A DNA stretch of 64,000 bases from Alcaligenes sp. SDU_A2 (GTDB lineage: Bacteria; Pseudomonadota; Gammaproteobacteria; Burkholderiales; Burkholderiaceae_B): NCBI RefSeq assembly GCF_038237375.1, contig NZ_CP151273.1, positions 620,001 through 684,000 of the forward strand. Reading direction: 5' to 3'. Below, piece after piece: positions 27,777 to 36,361 of the stretch. Under the pieces are notes generated by a model that saw only the letters and a list, made by a program, of their open reading frames with translations, had not been told where the DNA came from and searched no databases. Numbering within the stretch: position 1 is the stretch's first letter; every line of letters starts with the position of its first letter. Made by a program: the position numbers and the translations under genes.

Positions 27777-27839
27777 CTAGGGCGAACCCAGGATGACCCG
27801 GACGGGCGCAGGGGTTTTAAGCGCGTGTCTGACGATAAG

Positions 27840-27866
27840 AAACAGCCGCTAATGTTGCCGCTGTTT
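27840..27866 (-). terminator. Possible terminator of gshA
   Basis: AAACAGC and GCTGTTT pair around a loop with a further CGC/GCG pairing. It lies about 80 bases beyond the gshA stop; the T-run is short on either strand. Confidence 0.35.
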
Positions 27867-27944
27867 TATGCGTAGCCGTCCACAAGCAGTGGTGCGATGA
27901 GCGGATTGTTGAACGGCTGCGCAGAAAACGGGCGCTGGCGGCGG

Positions 27945-29528
27945 TCAGCTAAGTTTGACTTCCGGTGGGATCAGGTTGCGCTCGTAGCGATCGACATAGG
28001 CCTCGAAGGGCTCTTCGTCGCGCGCTTCGATGCGGGCCTGTTCCAGCAGCGATTCCGCCGCTTGTTGCTCGTAGTCGTGTTGCTGGGCCGGAGTCAGTGG
28101 CTGGGCCAGCAGGGCAGCGTGCTGCTCTTGGCTGCGCCGCAGGCCATAGTCGTGAAAGCTCAGACCGCTGGTGCGCAGGCGAGCCAGCGCCTGGGCCGAA
28201 GGAGTTTGCTCGGGGTCGTCCAGCTTGCTCGATTGTGCCTGGACAGCCTGGGTATGGGCTTGCGTGTTCAGCGCCTGATCCAGTAGCACGGCGTACGGCA
28301 GCAGGGCCTCTAGCACATCGCGTCCCCAGTCCTGCAGGGAAACGACCTGCTTGTCTTGATTGAGCAGTGTCAGGCCGGGACGGCGTCCTTCGCGCACGAC
28401 GGTGGCGAAGTTGCTTTTGCTGTCCTGACAGTAGCCGCCATCGGGAAAGAAGGGGCTTTCGTGGGCGGCGCAGTACAGCAGGAATGTGTCCAGAAAGTAG
28501 CAGGTTTGCTCGGAGATGCCGACAGGCGATTCGGGATCGATGTCCAGGCAGCGCACTTCGATATATTCCACACCGCGTTGGGCCAGCGCGGTGGCGGGCC
28601 GCTCGCAACGGGCTGTCGTGCGCTTGGGGCGGATGCTGGAGTAATACTCGTTTTCGATTTGCAGAATATGCGTGTTCAACTGAATCCATTGACCATCGCG
28701 GTGGGTGCCCAGTTTTTCGTAGTCGGGCCAAGGCGTGATGGCAGCGTGATACATACGCATCACGAATGTGTCCAGATCGTTGTAGCACAGTTGCAGTTCG
28801 GCCTGGGCTTCTTTGTTGTGGTAGCCCAGATCGCTCATGCGCAGGCTGGTTGCCCAGGGCATGGTCAGGGTGTCCTCGTCCAATTGCTCCAGGGTGCTGG
28901 GCCGGCCGTGCAGAAAGCTCGATGCCAGGGTGGGCGAGGCACCGAACAGATACATCAGCAGCCAGGAGTAGCGCGTGAAGTTGCGGATCAGGGCCAGGTA
29001 ACCGTTGGAACGCTGGTCTTGCAGCGTGTCGCCGGGAACGCCCAGCAGCGGCCAGATGGCATCGGGCAGCGAAAAATTGTAGTGAACCCCGGCAATGCAC
29101 TGCATGGTTTTGCCATAGCGTTCGGCCAGGCCGCGCCGGTAGACGTGTTTGAGCATGCCGGTGTTCGAGGTCCCGTACCAGGCAATCGCAATGTCTTTTT
29201 CGTCGGGCAAGGTGGCGGGCATGGATTGGTTCCAGATGATTTCCTGGTCCAGTTTGCCAGCCACGAAGGTGTGGATGTCGCGTAGTTCTTGCAGCAGGTC
29301 TTGGACGCGCGCATGGGGGCGGGTAATCAGCTCCAGCAGGCTTTCCGCGTAGTCGGTGGTGATATGCTCGTTGGTCAGGGCCGAACCGATGGCAGGCGGG
29401 TGCGGGGTGCGTGCCAGCCGGCCTTGCGCATCGACGCGCAGGCCTTCTTTTTCGATACCGCGCAAAATGCCTCGCAGGATGTCGGGATTCTGTTGCAGGG
29501 CAGTCTGGCGGTGTTGGCTGGTCGTCAT
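27945..29528 (-). CDS. gshA: Glutamate-cysteine ligase (E. coli-type)
   Basis: GshA joins glutamate and cysteine as the first step of glutathione synthesis. The 527-residue product has GIEKEGLRVD (~22-31), ALTNEHITTDYAESLLELIT, and the nucleotide-binding region around RYGKTMQCIAGVHYNFSLPD. EVRCLDIDPESPVGI follows in the C-terminal half. Length and motifs match the proteobacterial type rather than the plant-like type. The ATG at 29528 (MTTSQHRQ) is taken as the start; an in-frame codon 17 triplets upstream is also possible. The gene stands alone and diverges from a lipoprotein gene. Confidence 0.95.
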   Translation of the reverse strand: MTTSQHRQTALQQNPDILRGILRGIEKEGLRVDAQGRLARTPHPPAIGSALTNEHITTDYAESLLELITRPHARVQDLLQELRDIHTFVAGKLDQEIIWNQSMPATLPDEKDIAIAWYGTSNTGMLKHVYRRGLAERYGKTMQCIAGVHYNFSLPDAIWPLLGVPGDTLQDQRSNGYLALIRNFTRYSWLLMYLFGASPTLASSFLHGRPSTLEQLDEDTLTMPWATSLRMSDLGYHNKEAQAELQLCYNDLDTFVMRMYHAAITPWPDYEKLGTHRDGQWIQLNTHILQIENEYYSSIRPKRTTARCERPATALAQRGVEYIEVRCLDIDPESPVGISEQTCYFLDTFLLYCAAHESPFFPDGGYCQDSKSNFATVVREGRRPGLTLLNQDKQVVSLQDWGRDVLEALLPYAVLLDQALNTQAHTQAVQAQSSKLDDPEQTPSAQALARLRTSGLSFHDYGLRRSQEQHAALLAQPLTPAQQHDYEQQAAESLLEQARIEARDEEPFEAYVDRYERNLIPPEVKLS

Positions 29529-29716
29529 GGTGGCGTTTCCCACTTTTCGATATCGGGCACGGGGTCCGGGGCTGTTCAAGGGGCAAGTGCCCGTCTATAA
29601 ATAGTAGTCTGAGCCCGCCGGCTTTGTTAAGTCGCAGTCAAATCGGCGGACTCCGGAGGGCGAGTATAAAGCCGGCTTGTCCGCTTGGCGGCAAAAAGCA
29701 CCAAACAGGATATGGA

Positions 29717-30271
29717 ATGAACATGACTATTTTCGGGCGTTTTATGGCCGCGATGGCCGCTGTTGCGGTGTTGGCCGCCTGTAGCCCGCAGTTCAACTGG
29801 CGTCAGGTGCAACTGGAGCATACAGGTTTGCCGGCCATGCTGCCGGGCCAGCCGGTGACCAGTCATCGGCCACTTCAATTCGAGCAGTTCACGCTGGACT
29901 TCTATCTGACCACGGCCACGGCGGGGGGCCAGATCTACACCGTGGGCCATGCATTGTTGCCGGCCCAATTGCAGCAGGATGCGGCGGCCCGGGAGCGGTT
30001 GTATCAGGCCGTTCATGCCTCTTTGCGCCAGAAGTTCCTGCCTGCCGAGCTGATTCCGGGTCAGGCACCGCCACCCTTGCCCGCGCCCGGCAAGATTTTT
30101 TCTATGGGGCGCGATATCGGCGGAACCGCGCTGCGCATGCAGGGCATGGTGCGTGTGGAGCCGGGCTGGCTGGTGGAGGGCTTTGTCATGACGGATTCCG
30201 GGGTGGCACCGGATGCCGAGCAGGCGGCGATTTTTTTTGACGCTTTGGCTCGCTTGTCGGATCGCCCGTGA
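29717..30271 (+). CDS. Putative lipoprotein of unknown function
   Basis: The 184-residue protein has a signal peptide ending in the lipobox VLAAC (cysteine ~22), so it is probably tethered to a periplasm-facing membrane. The mature part is a compact mixed alpha/beta domain with no motif I recognise. AGGA precedes the ATG by about six bases. The last ~85 bases overlap the 3' end of the oppositely oriented LuxR-type gene. Confidence 0.7.
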   Translation: MNMTIFGRFMAAMAAVAVLAACSPQFNWRQVQLEHTGLPAMLPGQPVTSHRPLQFEQFTLDFYLTTATAGGQIYTVGHALLPAQLQQDAAARERLYQAVHASLRQKFLPAELIPGQAPPPLPAPGKIFSMGRDIGGTALRMQGMVRVEPGWLVEGFVMTDSGVAPDAEQAAIFFDALARLSDRP

Positions 30272-30461
30272 TCAAGCGTTGCTGCAGCGCCAGTGTGATG
30301 GCCGCCTGACGGCTGTAGACGCCCAGCTTGGCATAGGCATTTTGCAGATGGAAGTTGATGGTGCGTTCCGTGACGCCCAGGATAATGCTGATTTCCCAGC
30401 TGGTCTTGCCATGAGAGGCCCAGTTCAGGCAGGACTGTTCGCGTGTAGTTAAATGCGCCAC
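30186..30461 (-). CDS. Stand-alone LuxR-type helix-turn-helix regulator
   Basis: The 91-residue product is essentially one GerE/LuxR DNA-binding domain. LTTREQSCLNWASHGKTSWE and ILGVTERTINFHLQNAYAKL match the C-terminal domain of quorum-sensing LuxR proteins. No autoinducer or receiver domain precedes it; it starts at a GTG with AGGA about 12 bases upstream. The C-terminal ~25 residues are a basic, Pro-rich tail encoded antisense to the lipoprotein gene. It could be a truncated LuxR protein or a natural single-domain regulator. The sequence upstream does not encode a ligand domain in any frame. Confidence 0.75.
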   Translation of the reverse strand: MAHLTTREQSCLNWASHGKTSWEISIILGVTERTINFHLQNAYAKLGVYSRQAAITLALQQRLITGDPTSEPKRQKKSPPARHPVPPRNPS

Positions 30462-30670
30462 GGTAAAGCCATTCCTCGTGCGGTCGTGATGAACATCGGG
30501 GCAATGTACCGAATTTCAGGGCCGAAAGCGGATACTTCAGGCCGAAAATAATGATGTAAATCAAAGTGCTGGATGTTTTCGGTGTTTGTCCGCGTCAGGC
30601 TGATCCTGCCGTTTTTCGGGGACGCTTGGACGCCGGGCGGGCGCGGTGCTAAACTTTCCAGCTATACGTT

Positions 30671-30726
30671 TTGCGCCGATTTGCCTGATCCGCTTGCGGG
30701 CGCTCCATAAATCCAGCTAAAGAGGT
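30671..30726 (+). promoter_or_regulatory. SAM-II riboswitch before metX
   Basis: The leader has the P1 stem GCGCC/GGCGC, the loop element GATTTG, the element CTTGC just before the 3' side of P1, and then ATAAA...GCTAAAGAGG. These conserved blocks appear in the order and spacing of SAM-II (metA-type) riboswitches. The final AAAGAGG is also the Shine-Dalgarno sequence of metX, four bases from the ATG, so SAM binding should hide the ribosome site. I could not confirm every pseudoknot pair by eye. Confidence 0.75.
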
Positions 30727-30730
30727 CCAG

Positions 30731-31972
30731 ATGGCCACTGAATCCGTATCTTGCGCCGATAGCGGCGCGCTTGTCCCATCCTGCGGTCTGATCCCCGAAG
30801 GCTCCGTGGGCCCCGTCGAACCCGAACTGATCGCGTTCGACGAACCTTTACATTTAAGCAGCGGGCAGGTGTTGCATGGCTACGAGCTGGCCGTGGAAAC
30901 CTACGGCGTGCTCAACGAGGCACGCAGCAACGCCGTGCTGGTTTGCCATGCCTTGAATGCTTCGCACCACGTGGCCGGTTATTACGCGCACGAACCCAAG
31001 AATCTGGGCTGGTGGGACAATATGGTCGGCCCAGGCAAGGCGGTGGACACCGACCGATTCTTTGTCATCGGCGTAAACAATATCGGCTCCTGCTTTGGCT
31101 CTACCGGCCCGTCCAGCATCAATCCGGCCACGGGCAAGCCTTGGGGCGCGGACTTTCCTGTTCTGACCGTGGAGGACTGGGTATGCGCCCAGGCCAGGCT
31201 GGCCGATTACTTCGGCATACGAAAATTTGCCGCTGTCATGGGGGGATCGCTGGGCGGCATGCAAGCGCTCAGTTGGGCCATCAGTTGTCCGGAGCGCGTC
31301 GAGAATTGCGTAGTCATTGCCAGTTCGCCGCGTCTGTCGGCACAAAATATTGCCTTTAACGAAGTGGCGCGCAGCGCCATCCTGTCCGACCCCCAGTTTC
31401 ATGGCGGCAATTACTACGAACATGGCGTCGTGCCCAAGGCCGGGCTGGCGGTGGCGCGCATGGTGGGGCATATCACGTATCTGTCCGATACGGCTATGGC
31501 CGAAAAGTTTGGCCGCACCCAGCGCGAACCGGCCGCCGGGGGCGAATACCACTATAACTATGGCGTGGAGTTCGAGGTCGAGTCCTATCTGCGTTATCAG
31601 GGCGAGAAATTCTCGCGCTACTTCGATGCCAATACCTATTTGATCATCACGCGTGCCCTGGATTATTTTGACCCGGCACGTCAGCATCAGGGGGATCTGG
31701 CCAAAGCGCTGGAGAAAGTTCTGGCCAAGTTCCTGCTGGTGTCCTTCAGCACCGATTGGCGGTTTTCGCCCGAGCGTTCGCGCGAAATCGTGCAGGCCTT
31801 GCTCAAGAACCAGCGCCAGGTCACGTATGCCGAGATCGATGCGCCCCATGGGCACGATGCTTTTTTGCTGGAAGATGCGCGCTATCACGCCATTGTGCAG
31901 GGCTATTATGATCAGATCGCGCTGTCGCTAGGCCTGCCGGCGCGTCAACGTACCACAGGAGTGCTGGCCTGA
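30731..31972 (+). CDS. metX: Homoserine O-acyltransferase
   Basis: MetX activates homoserine with acetyl- or succinyl-CoA in methionine synthesis. The 413-residue alpha/beta hydrolase has [14 protein letters not shown] (~117-130) and the nucleophile elbow [10 protein letters not shown] (~170-179). The catalytic aspartate is in [11 protein letters not shown] and the histidine in PHGHDAFLL. Acyl donor preference cannot be read with certainty; several betaproteobacterial enzymes use succinyl-CoA. The stop codon overlaps the metW start by one base. A SAM-II riboswitch covers the ribosome site. Confidence 0.95.
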   Translation: MATESVSCADSGALVPSCGLIPEGSVGPVEPELIAFDEPLHLSSGQVLHGYELAVETYGVLNEARSNAVLVCHALNASHHVAGYYAHEPKNLGWWDNMVGPGKAVDTDRFFVIGVNNIGSCFGSTGPSSINPATGKPWGADFPVLTVEDWVCAQARLADYFGIRKFAAVMGGSLGGMQALSWAISCPERVENCVVIASSPRLSAQNIAFNEVARSAILSDPQFHGGNYYEHGVVPKAGLAVARMVGHITYLSDTAMAEKFGRTQREPAAGGEYHYNYGVEFEVESYLRYQGEKFSRYFDANTYLIITRALDYFDPARQHQGDLAKALEKVLAKFLLVSFSTDWRFSPERSREIVQALLKNQRQVTYAEIDAPHGHDAFLLEDARYHAIVQGYYDQIALSLGLPARQRTTGVLA

Positions 31973-32604
31973 TGTCTGTTGTCATTTCGCAGGGGCAGTC
32001 GGTATTGCGCCAGGATTTGCTGCGCATAGCCCAGTGGATCGAACCCGGTTCGCGCGTGCTGGATCTGGGCTGCAACGATGGGGCGCTGCTGGCGTATCTG
32101 CGCGATACGCGTCAGGTCGTGGGCACCGGCGTGGAGCTGGATGACGAGTCCGTCATTGCCTCGGTACGTCGGGGCGTGCCCGTGATTCAGCAGAATCTGG
32201 AAGAAGGGCTGGCGCTGTTCAGCGATTTGCAGTTTGATACGGTGGTTTTGTCCAAGACTCTGCAATCCATGCACCATACCGAGCACATTTTGCGCGAGAT
32301 GGGGCGGGTCGCCCGCTATGGCATTGTTTCCTTCCCCAATTTTGGTTACTGGCCGCATGGCTGGGCCATTTTGCGCGGGCGCATGCCCGTGACCGGCGAA
32401 ATGCCCTACCAGTGGTACGACACGCCCAATATCCACTTGTGTACCATGAAAGACTTCCAGGACCTGGCCGGGTCGCTGGGATTGCGCATTACGCACCGCG
32501 CCGCATTTAATGACCGGGCCGAAGTGCGCGTGCTGCCGGGTTGGCGCAGCACGCTGGCCGTGTATCGTTTCGAGTCCCCTCACTTTCAATCTGCTGCGCG
32601 CTGA
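31972..32604 (+). CDS. metW: Methionine biosynthesis protein MetW
   Basis: This 210-residue methyltransferase-like protein has the motif I variant RVLDLGCNDGALL (~24-36). The family-specific YGIVSFPNFGYWPHGWAILRGRMPVT block and the TPNIHLCT segment follow. MetW is nearly always next to metX and is needed for its full activity in several bacteria. Start and stop overlap the neighbours, indicating an operon metX-metW and probably the downstream transporter. Confidence 0.94.
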   Translation: MSVVISQGQSVLRQDLLRIAQWIEPGSRVLDLGCNDGALLAYLRDTRQVVGTGVELDDESVIASVRRGVPVIQQNLEEGLALFSDLQFDTVVLSKTLQSMHHTEHILREMGRVARYGIVSFPNFGYWPHGWAILRGRMPVTGEMPYQWYDTPNIHLCTMKDFQDLAGSLGLRITHRAAFNDRAEVRVLPGWRSTLAVYRFESPHFQSAAR

Positions 32605-32612
32605 GGCTGTCC

Positions 32613-33842
32613 GTGTCCCGTGTCTATACCAGTCCCCGAGTCCTGCCTTTGCTGATTCTGGGGTTCGCCAGCGGCCTGCCCCTGGCGCTGGTGTCGGGCA
32701 CGCTGCAAGCCTGGGCGACCGTCGAGAATGTGTCCCTGACCGAAATCGGTTTTTTGACGCTGGTGGGCTCGGCCTATACCCTGAAGTTTCTGTGGGCCCC
32801 TTTGGTTGACCGTTATGCGCCGCCTTTTCTGGGGCGCAGACGCGGCTGGATTGTGCTGACGCAATTGTTGCTGGCCGGCTCCATTGCCGCCATGGGTTTG
32901 TTTTCGCCGGCCACGAATCTGACTGCTTTGGCCTTGCTGGCCGTCTGGGTGGCGTTTTTGTCGGCTACCCAGGATATTGCGTTTGATGCGTATAGCACCG
33001 ATGTGCTGCGCGCTCCGGAGCGGGCGGCCGGTGCCGCCGTCAAGGTCATGGGCTACCGGCTGGCCATGATCGCCTCCGGCGGTCTGGCTTTGATTCTGGC
33101 GGATCGCTGGCTGGGTTGGTCCAACACCTATATGTTGATGGGCGTATTCATGGGCTTGTGCGCCCTGGTCACCCTGATCGCGCCCGAACCCGAGCTGGAC
33201 AGTCGCCCGCCGCGTAGCTTGTCTGAAGCTGTGGCGGCACCCTTGGCCGAGTTTTTTTCGCGCCCCGGTGCCTGGGCGATTTTGCTGCTGATCGTGTTGT
33301 ATAAGCTGGGCGATGCCTTTGCAGGTGCTTTGTCCACCACGTTTTTGATCCGTGCCGCTGGATTTACCTTGTCCGAAGTCGGTAGCATTAATAAAGTGTT
33401 CGGGTTGGCCGCCACTGTGGTGGGTGCGCTGTTGGGCGGCACCATCATGGCGCGCCTGGGGCTGTACCGGGCCTTGATGATGTTTGGTCTGTTGCAGGCT
33501 GTCTCCAACCTGGGATATTGGTTCATTGCCGTCCAGGATACGCCGTCCATGCTGCTGATGGGCGTGGTGGTGGCGCTGGAAAACCTGTGTGGCGGGCTGG
33601 GAACGGCGGCATTCGTGGCGTTGCTCATGGCCTTGTGCAACCGGGCGTATTCGGCGACGCAGTTTGCTTTGTTGTCTGCTTTGTCGGCTGTGGGGCGCAC
33701 GTATCTGGCCGGTCCGTTAACGCCGGTGCTGGTGCAGTCCCTGGGCTGGCCGGTGTTTTTTATCTGTACCGTGCTGATTGCCTTGCCGGGGCTGCTGATG
33801 CTGCGTGGCTACCGGGGTCTCATCAACCAGTTGGATGCCTGA
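32613..33842 (+). CDS. AmpG-like MFS transporter
   Basis: The 409-residue protein has about 12 hydrophobic helices. FASGLPLALVSGTLQAW, GSAYTLKFLWAPLVDR and SATQDIAFDAYSTD are typical of the AmpG family. Its best-known members import muropeptides (GlcNAc-anhydroMurNAc peptides) for cell-wall recycling and beta-lactamase induction. Translation probably starts at the GTG at 32613, preceded by GAGG that overlaps the metW stop. The TRIC-like gene begins four bases after its stop codon. The substrate is inferred only from family. Confidence 0.85.
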   Translation: MSRVYTSPRVLPLLILGFASGLPLALVSGTLQAWATVENVSLTEIGFLTLVGSAYTLKFLWAPLVDRYAPPFLGRRRGWIVLTQLLLAGSIAAMGLFSPATNLTALALLAVWVAFLSATQDIAFDAYSTDVLRAPERAAGAAVKVMGYRLAMIASGGLALILADRWLGWSNTYMLMGVFMGLCALVTLIAPEPELDSRPPRSLSEAVAAPLAEFFSRPGAWAILLLIVLYKLGDAFAGALSTTFLIRAAGFTLSEVGSINKVFGLAATVVGALLGGTIMARLGLYRALMMFGLLQAVSNLGYWFIAVQDTPSMLLMGVVVALENLCGGLGTAAFVALLMALCNRAYSATQFALLSALSAVGRTYLAGPLTPVLVQSLGWPVFFICTVLIALPGLLMLRGYRGLINQLDA

Positions 33843-33846
33843 AGCC

Positions 33847-34464
33847 ATGCTACTACTTGTACTCTACATTATCGCCATCACGGCCGAGGCCATGACTGCG
33901 GCCCTGGCCGCCGGTCGCCGGGACATGGACTGGGTGGGAGTGTGTACCATCGCCTGTGTCACGGCCCTGGGGGGCGGCTCGGTACGCGATGTCTTGCTCG
34001 GTCATTACCCGCTGACCTGGGTGCAGCATCCGGAATACTTGTGGATTACCGCGGGTGCCGCTTTGCTGACCGCCCTGATTGCGCCGGTCATGCGGCGTCT
34101 GCACAGCTTGTTTCTCTTGCTCGATGCGATGGGCTTGGTGGTGTTTACGGTCATCGGCTGCCAGATCGCGCTGGACATGAAGCTGCCTATTACAGTGGTG
34201 CTGTTGAGCGGCATGATTACCGGCTGCGCAGGCGGTGTGCTGCGCGATATTCTGTGCAACGACATTCCCCTGTTGCTGCGCAAAGAAATGTATGCCAGCG
34301 TATCCATGCTGACCGGTGCCTTGTATCTGGGAGCCGTGCATCTGGAGATGAACCCGTATGTCACTTTGCTTGCTCCCATGTCCATAGGCTTGGGGTTCCG
34401 CATGCTGGCTTTGCGTCTGAACTGGCAAATGCCGCGTTTCGTGTACCGCGACGAGTGGCGCTAG
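33847..34464 (+). CDS. TRIC-family (UPF0126) cation channel protein
   Basis: The 205-residue protein has seven hydrophobic segments formed by two three-helix repeats. Each repeat carries the family motif, GGGSVRDVLLG in the first half and GGVLRDILCND in the second. Prokaryotic homologues form trimeric cation channels. It starts four bases after the AmpG-like gene and is followed by an intrinsic terminator, so it ends the operon. Confidence 0.88.
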   Translation: MLLLVLYIIAITAEAMTAALAAGRRDMDWVGVCTIACVTALGGGSVRDVLLGHYPLTWVQHPEYLWITAGAALLTALIAPVMRRLHSLFLLLDAMGLVVFTVIGCQIALDMKLPITVVLLSGMITGCAGGVLRDILCNDIPLLLRKEMYASVSMLTGALYLGAVHLEMNPYVTLLAPMSIGLGFRMLALRLNWQMPRFVYRDEWR

Positions 34465-34476
34465 CCATTGCGACAA

Positions 34477-34505
34477 CCGCCCGAGCATCGACTCCGGGCG
34501 GCTTT
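34477..34505 (+). terminator. Terminator after the TRIC-family gene
   Basis: CCGCCCG-AGCATCGACTC-CGGGCGG followed by CTTTCGTT lies 13 bases past the stop codon. Confidence 0.65.
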
Positions 34506-34538
34506 CGTTATCGGGGCGCGGAACCCAGTACAGGCTGA

Positions 34539-35273
34539 CTACATCATGCCCAGCCCGTGCAGCACCCAGGGCAGCAAAGGCATCAGAATGGCGGTCAGTA
34601 TGCCGTTCAGGCTCATGCCCAGGGCAGAAAAAGCACCGATGGTTTCGTGCAGTTGCAGAGCGCGCGCGGTGCCGATGGCATGGGCGGTGACGCCGACGGA
34701 AAAGCCGCGCGCCTGTGGGCTGTCGATGCGTAGCCAGCGCAGCAGCGGCGGGGCCATGATGGTGCCGGCAATGCCTGTCATGGCCACGGCCACTGCCGCC
34801 AGCGAGGGCTGTCCCCCGAAATGATCGGCCAGCGCCATGGCAATCGGCATGGTGGCCGAACGCGGGGCCAGCGACATGATGGTTTCCGTCGAGGCACCCA
34901 GCGCCCAGGCAATCAGCACCGTGCTGGCGATGGCGGTCACCGAGCCGATCAGCAAGGCAATGCAGACCGGCTTCCAGATCTTGCGCAACTGGCGCAGTTG
35001 GCTGTAGAGCGGAACAGCCAGCGCCACCGTGGCCGGTCCGATCAGAAAGTGGATGAATTTAGCGCCTTCGAAGTAGACAGGGTAAGGGGTGCCGGTCAGC
35101 AGCAACAGGCTGACAATAACCAGCACCGACGTCAGGATAGGCAGCAAAAATGGCGTGCTGCCGCACTGTCTGTAGACCCAGACGGCGCTGGCATAGACCG
35201 TACAGGTCAGCGTTAGCCACAGCAGGGGTGATTCGGCCAGAAAAACCCAGATTTCAAAAAAACCGTCTGTCAT
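34539..35273 (-). CDS. lrgB: LrgB-family membrane protein
   Basis: The 244-residue protein is strongly hydrophobic. It carries family blocks FLIGPATVALAVPLYSQL and SATMPIAMALADHFGG, and ends with GVTAHAIGTARALQL...EIGAFSALGMSLNG-like helices. LrgB/CidB/YohK proteins work with a LrgA/CidA partner and have been linked to murein hydrolase control and to export of small organic acids. Its ATG overlaps the lrgA stop by one base, so the pair is translationally coupled. Confidence 0.92.
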   Translation of the reverse strand: MTDGFFEIWVFLAESPLLWLTLTCTVYASAVWVYRQCGSTPFLLPILTSVLVIVSLLLLTGTPYPVYFEGAKFIHFLIGPATVALAVPLYSQLRQLRKIWKPVCIALLIGSVTAIASTVLIAWALGASTETIMSLAPRSATMPIAMALADHFGGQPSLAAVAVAMTGIAGTIMAPPLLRWLRIDSPQARGFSVGVTAHAIGTARALQLHETIGAFSALGMSLNGILTAILMPLLPWVLHGLGMM

Positions 35274-35623
35274 TACTGGTTTTCCTTGTGGTTTTTAAGC
35301 AGGCGATTAAGCACCACGGCGGTGACTACGAGCGTAATCAGCGTACCGCCTAGGGTAGCAATGACAAAGGGTTGCCATTCTTTGGCGACATGATCGAAAT
35401 ACAACATGACACCGGTGACGGCGGGAATGAACAGCAGCATCAGGTGCTGCAGCATAGAACCGGCAGTCTGTTCCATGGCGGCCGGGACGCCGCCGCGCAC
35501 GACAAAAGCCACGGTCAGCAGCAGCATGCCGGCCAAAGGGCCGGGCAAAGGCAGGGACAGCGCCTGCACCAGGATTTCGCCCAGCAACTGGAACACAAAC
35601 AGAGCAGTAATCGCGTAGATCAT
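35273..35623 (-). CDS. lrgA: LrgA/CidA-family holin-like protein
   Basis: The 116-residue protein has four hydrophobic helices and the family signature FQLLGEILVQALSLPLPGPLAGMLLL. LrgA and CidA are holin-like partners of LrgB. The start is uncertain: MIYAITALF (35623) fits the family length, but in-frame ATGs occur at 35644 and 35683. The latter two would place a strong terminator-like hairpin inside or across the start of the coding sequence. With the start at 35623, that hairpin and its T-run sit just before the ribosome site. Confidence 0.88.
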   Translation of the reverse strand: MIYAITALFVFQLLGEILVQALSLPLPGPLAGMLLLTVAFVVRGGVPAAMEQTAGSMLQHLMLLFIPAVTGVMLYFDHVAKEWQPFVIATLGGTLITLVVTAVVLNRLLKNHKENQ

Positions 35624-35634
35624 GGGAAGTCCGG

Positions 35635-35678
35635 AAAAAAGCATTGCACGCCAGGCTACCGGGCCTGACGTGCAATGC
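35635..35678 (-). terminator. Strong intrinsic terminator/attenuator directly before lrgA
   Basis: On the minus strand a 10-bp outer stem (GCATTGCACG/CGTGCAATGC) and an inner 5-bp stem (CAGGC/GCCTG) are followed by a run of six T. The T-run ends 12 bases before the lrgA ATG at 35623. It lies downstream of the periplasmic RidA gene and could terminate that transcript, or serve as a leader attenuator for lrgAB. Confidence 0.75.
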
Positions 35679-35723
35679 ATCATTCTTGAGTGGACACTTA
35701 GTGTGCCATATAAGCTGACTGGG

Positions 35724-35747
35724 CAGATATGTGGTCGCTCATATCTG
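35724..35747 (-). other. Hairpin in the ridA-lrgA gap
   Basis: CAGATATG-TGGTCGCT-CATATCTG is a perfect 8-bp stem 20 bases past the first ridA-like stop. There is no T-run, so it may protect the mRNA end or be part of a leader structure. Confidence 0.4.
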
Positions 35748-35767
35748 TACGCCTATATTGATTGGGG

Positions 35768-36259
35768 TTACTTTTTGCCAGGAGCAGGGCGCTCGCCCAC
35801 CCAGGCTTGAAGTTCGATTTCCACATCCACTCCTGCGACCAGCTTGGCCTGTACCAGCGAGCGGGCAGGGAAGTGATCGCCCAGCCGTTCTTGATAGGTC
35901 TTGTTGAATTCGTCGTAGAGCGCCATGTCGGACAGCCAGACGGTCGCTTTGACCACATTGCTCAGGTCGGCACCTGCCAGGGTCAGCGTTTCTTCGAGGC
36001 GGTCCAGTACGGCTTTGGTCTGATCTTGTATGCTGCCGCGCACGACTTCGCCTTTTTCATTGATGGGGATCTGTCCGGACAGAAACAGGAAGCCGCCGGC
36101 CTGAACGGCGCGTGAAAACGGAAGGGCGGTGTCACTGGCATAGCGTTTGATAGCCAAGGCCTGGGATGTTGCAGGGCCTGCGGCCTGGGCAGCGGTCAGG
36201 CCGATGCCCAGTAGCGTGGCGGCCAGCAGGCTATTGCGGGTCAAGGCAAAGAAACGCAT
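35768..36259 (-). CDS. RidA/YjgF-family protein with a signal peptide
   Basis: The 163-residue protein begins with a clear signal peptide (SLLAATLLGIGLTAAQA, cleavage near residue 26). The mature part is a full RidA fold: FSRAVQAGGFLFLSGQIP, SIQDQTKAVLDRLEETL, NVVKATVWLSDM and PARSLVQAKL...VEIELQAW. The arginine of PARS and the glutamate of EIE, which in cytosolic RidA bind the carboxylate and activate water for imine hydrolysis, are kept. Export to the periplasm is inferred from the leader. A cytosolic paralogue lies 102 bases upstream on the same strand. Confidence 0.88.
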   Translation of the reverse strand: MRFFALTRNSLLAATLLGIGLTAAQAAGPATSQALAIKRYASDTALPFSRAVQAGGFLFLSGQIPINEKGEVVRGSIQDQTKAVLDRLEETLTLAGADLSNVVKATVWLSDMALYDEFNKTYQERLGDHFPARSLVQAKLVAGVDVEIELQAWVGERPAPGKK

Positions 36260-36361
36260 GGAGGTTCTCCTTGTTGGTCTGGCTATACATAGAAAAAACA
36301 GTGTGCCATAGGCGCGGAGTACACGCGTTCCTTTGAATGACCCGCTGGTCAGAACAGGCGT

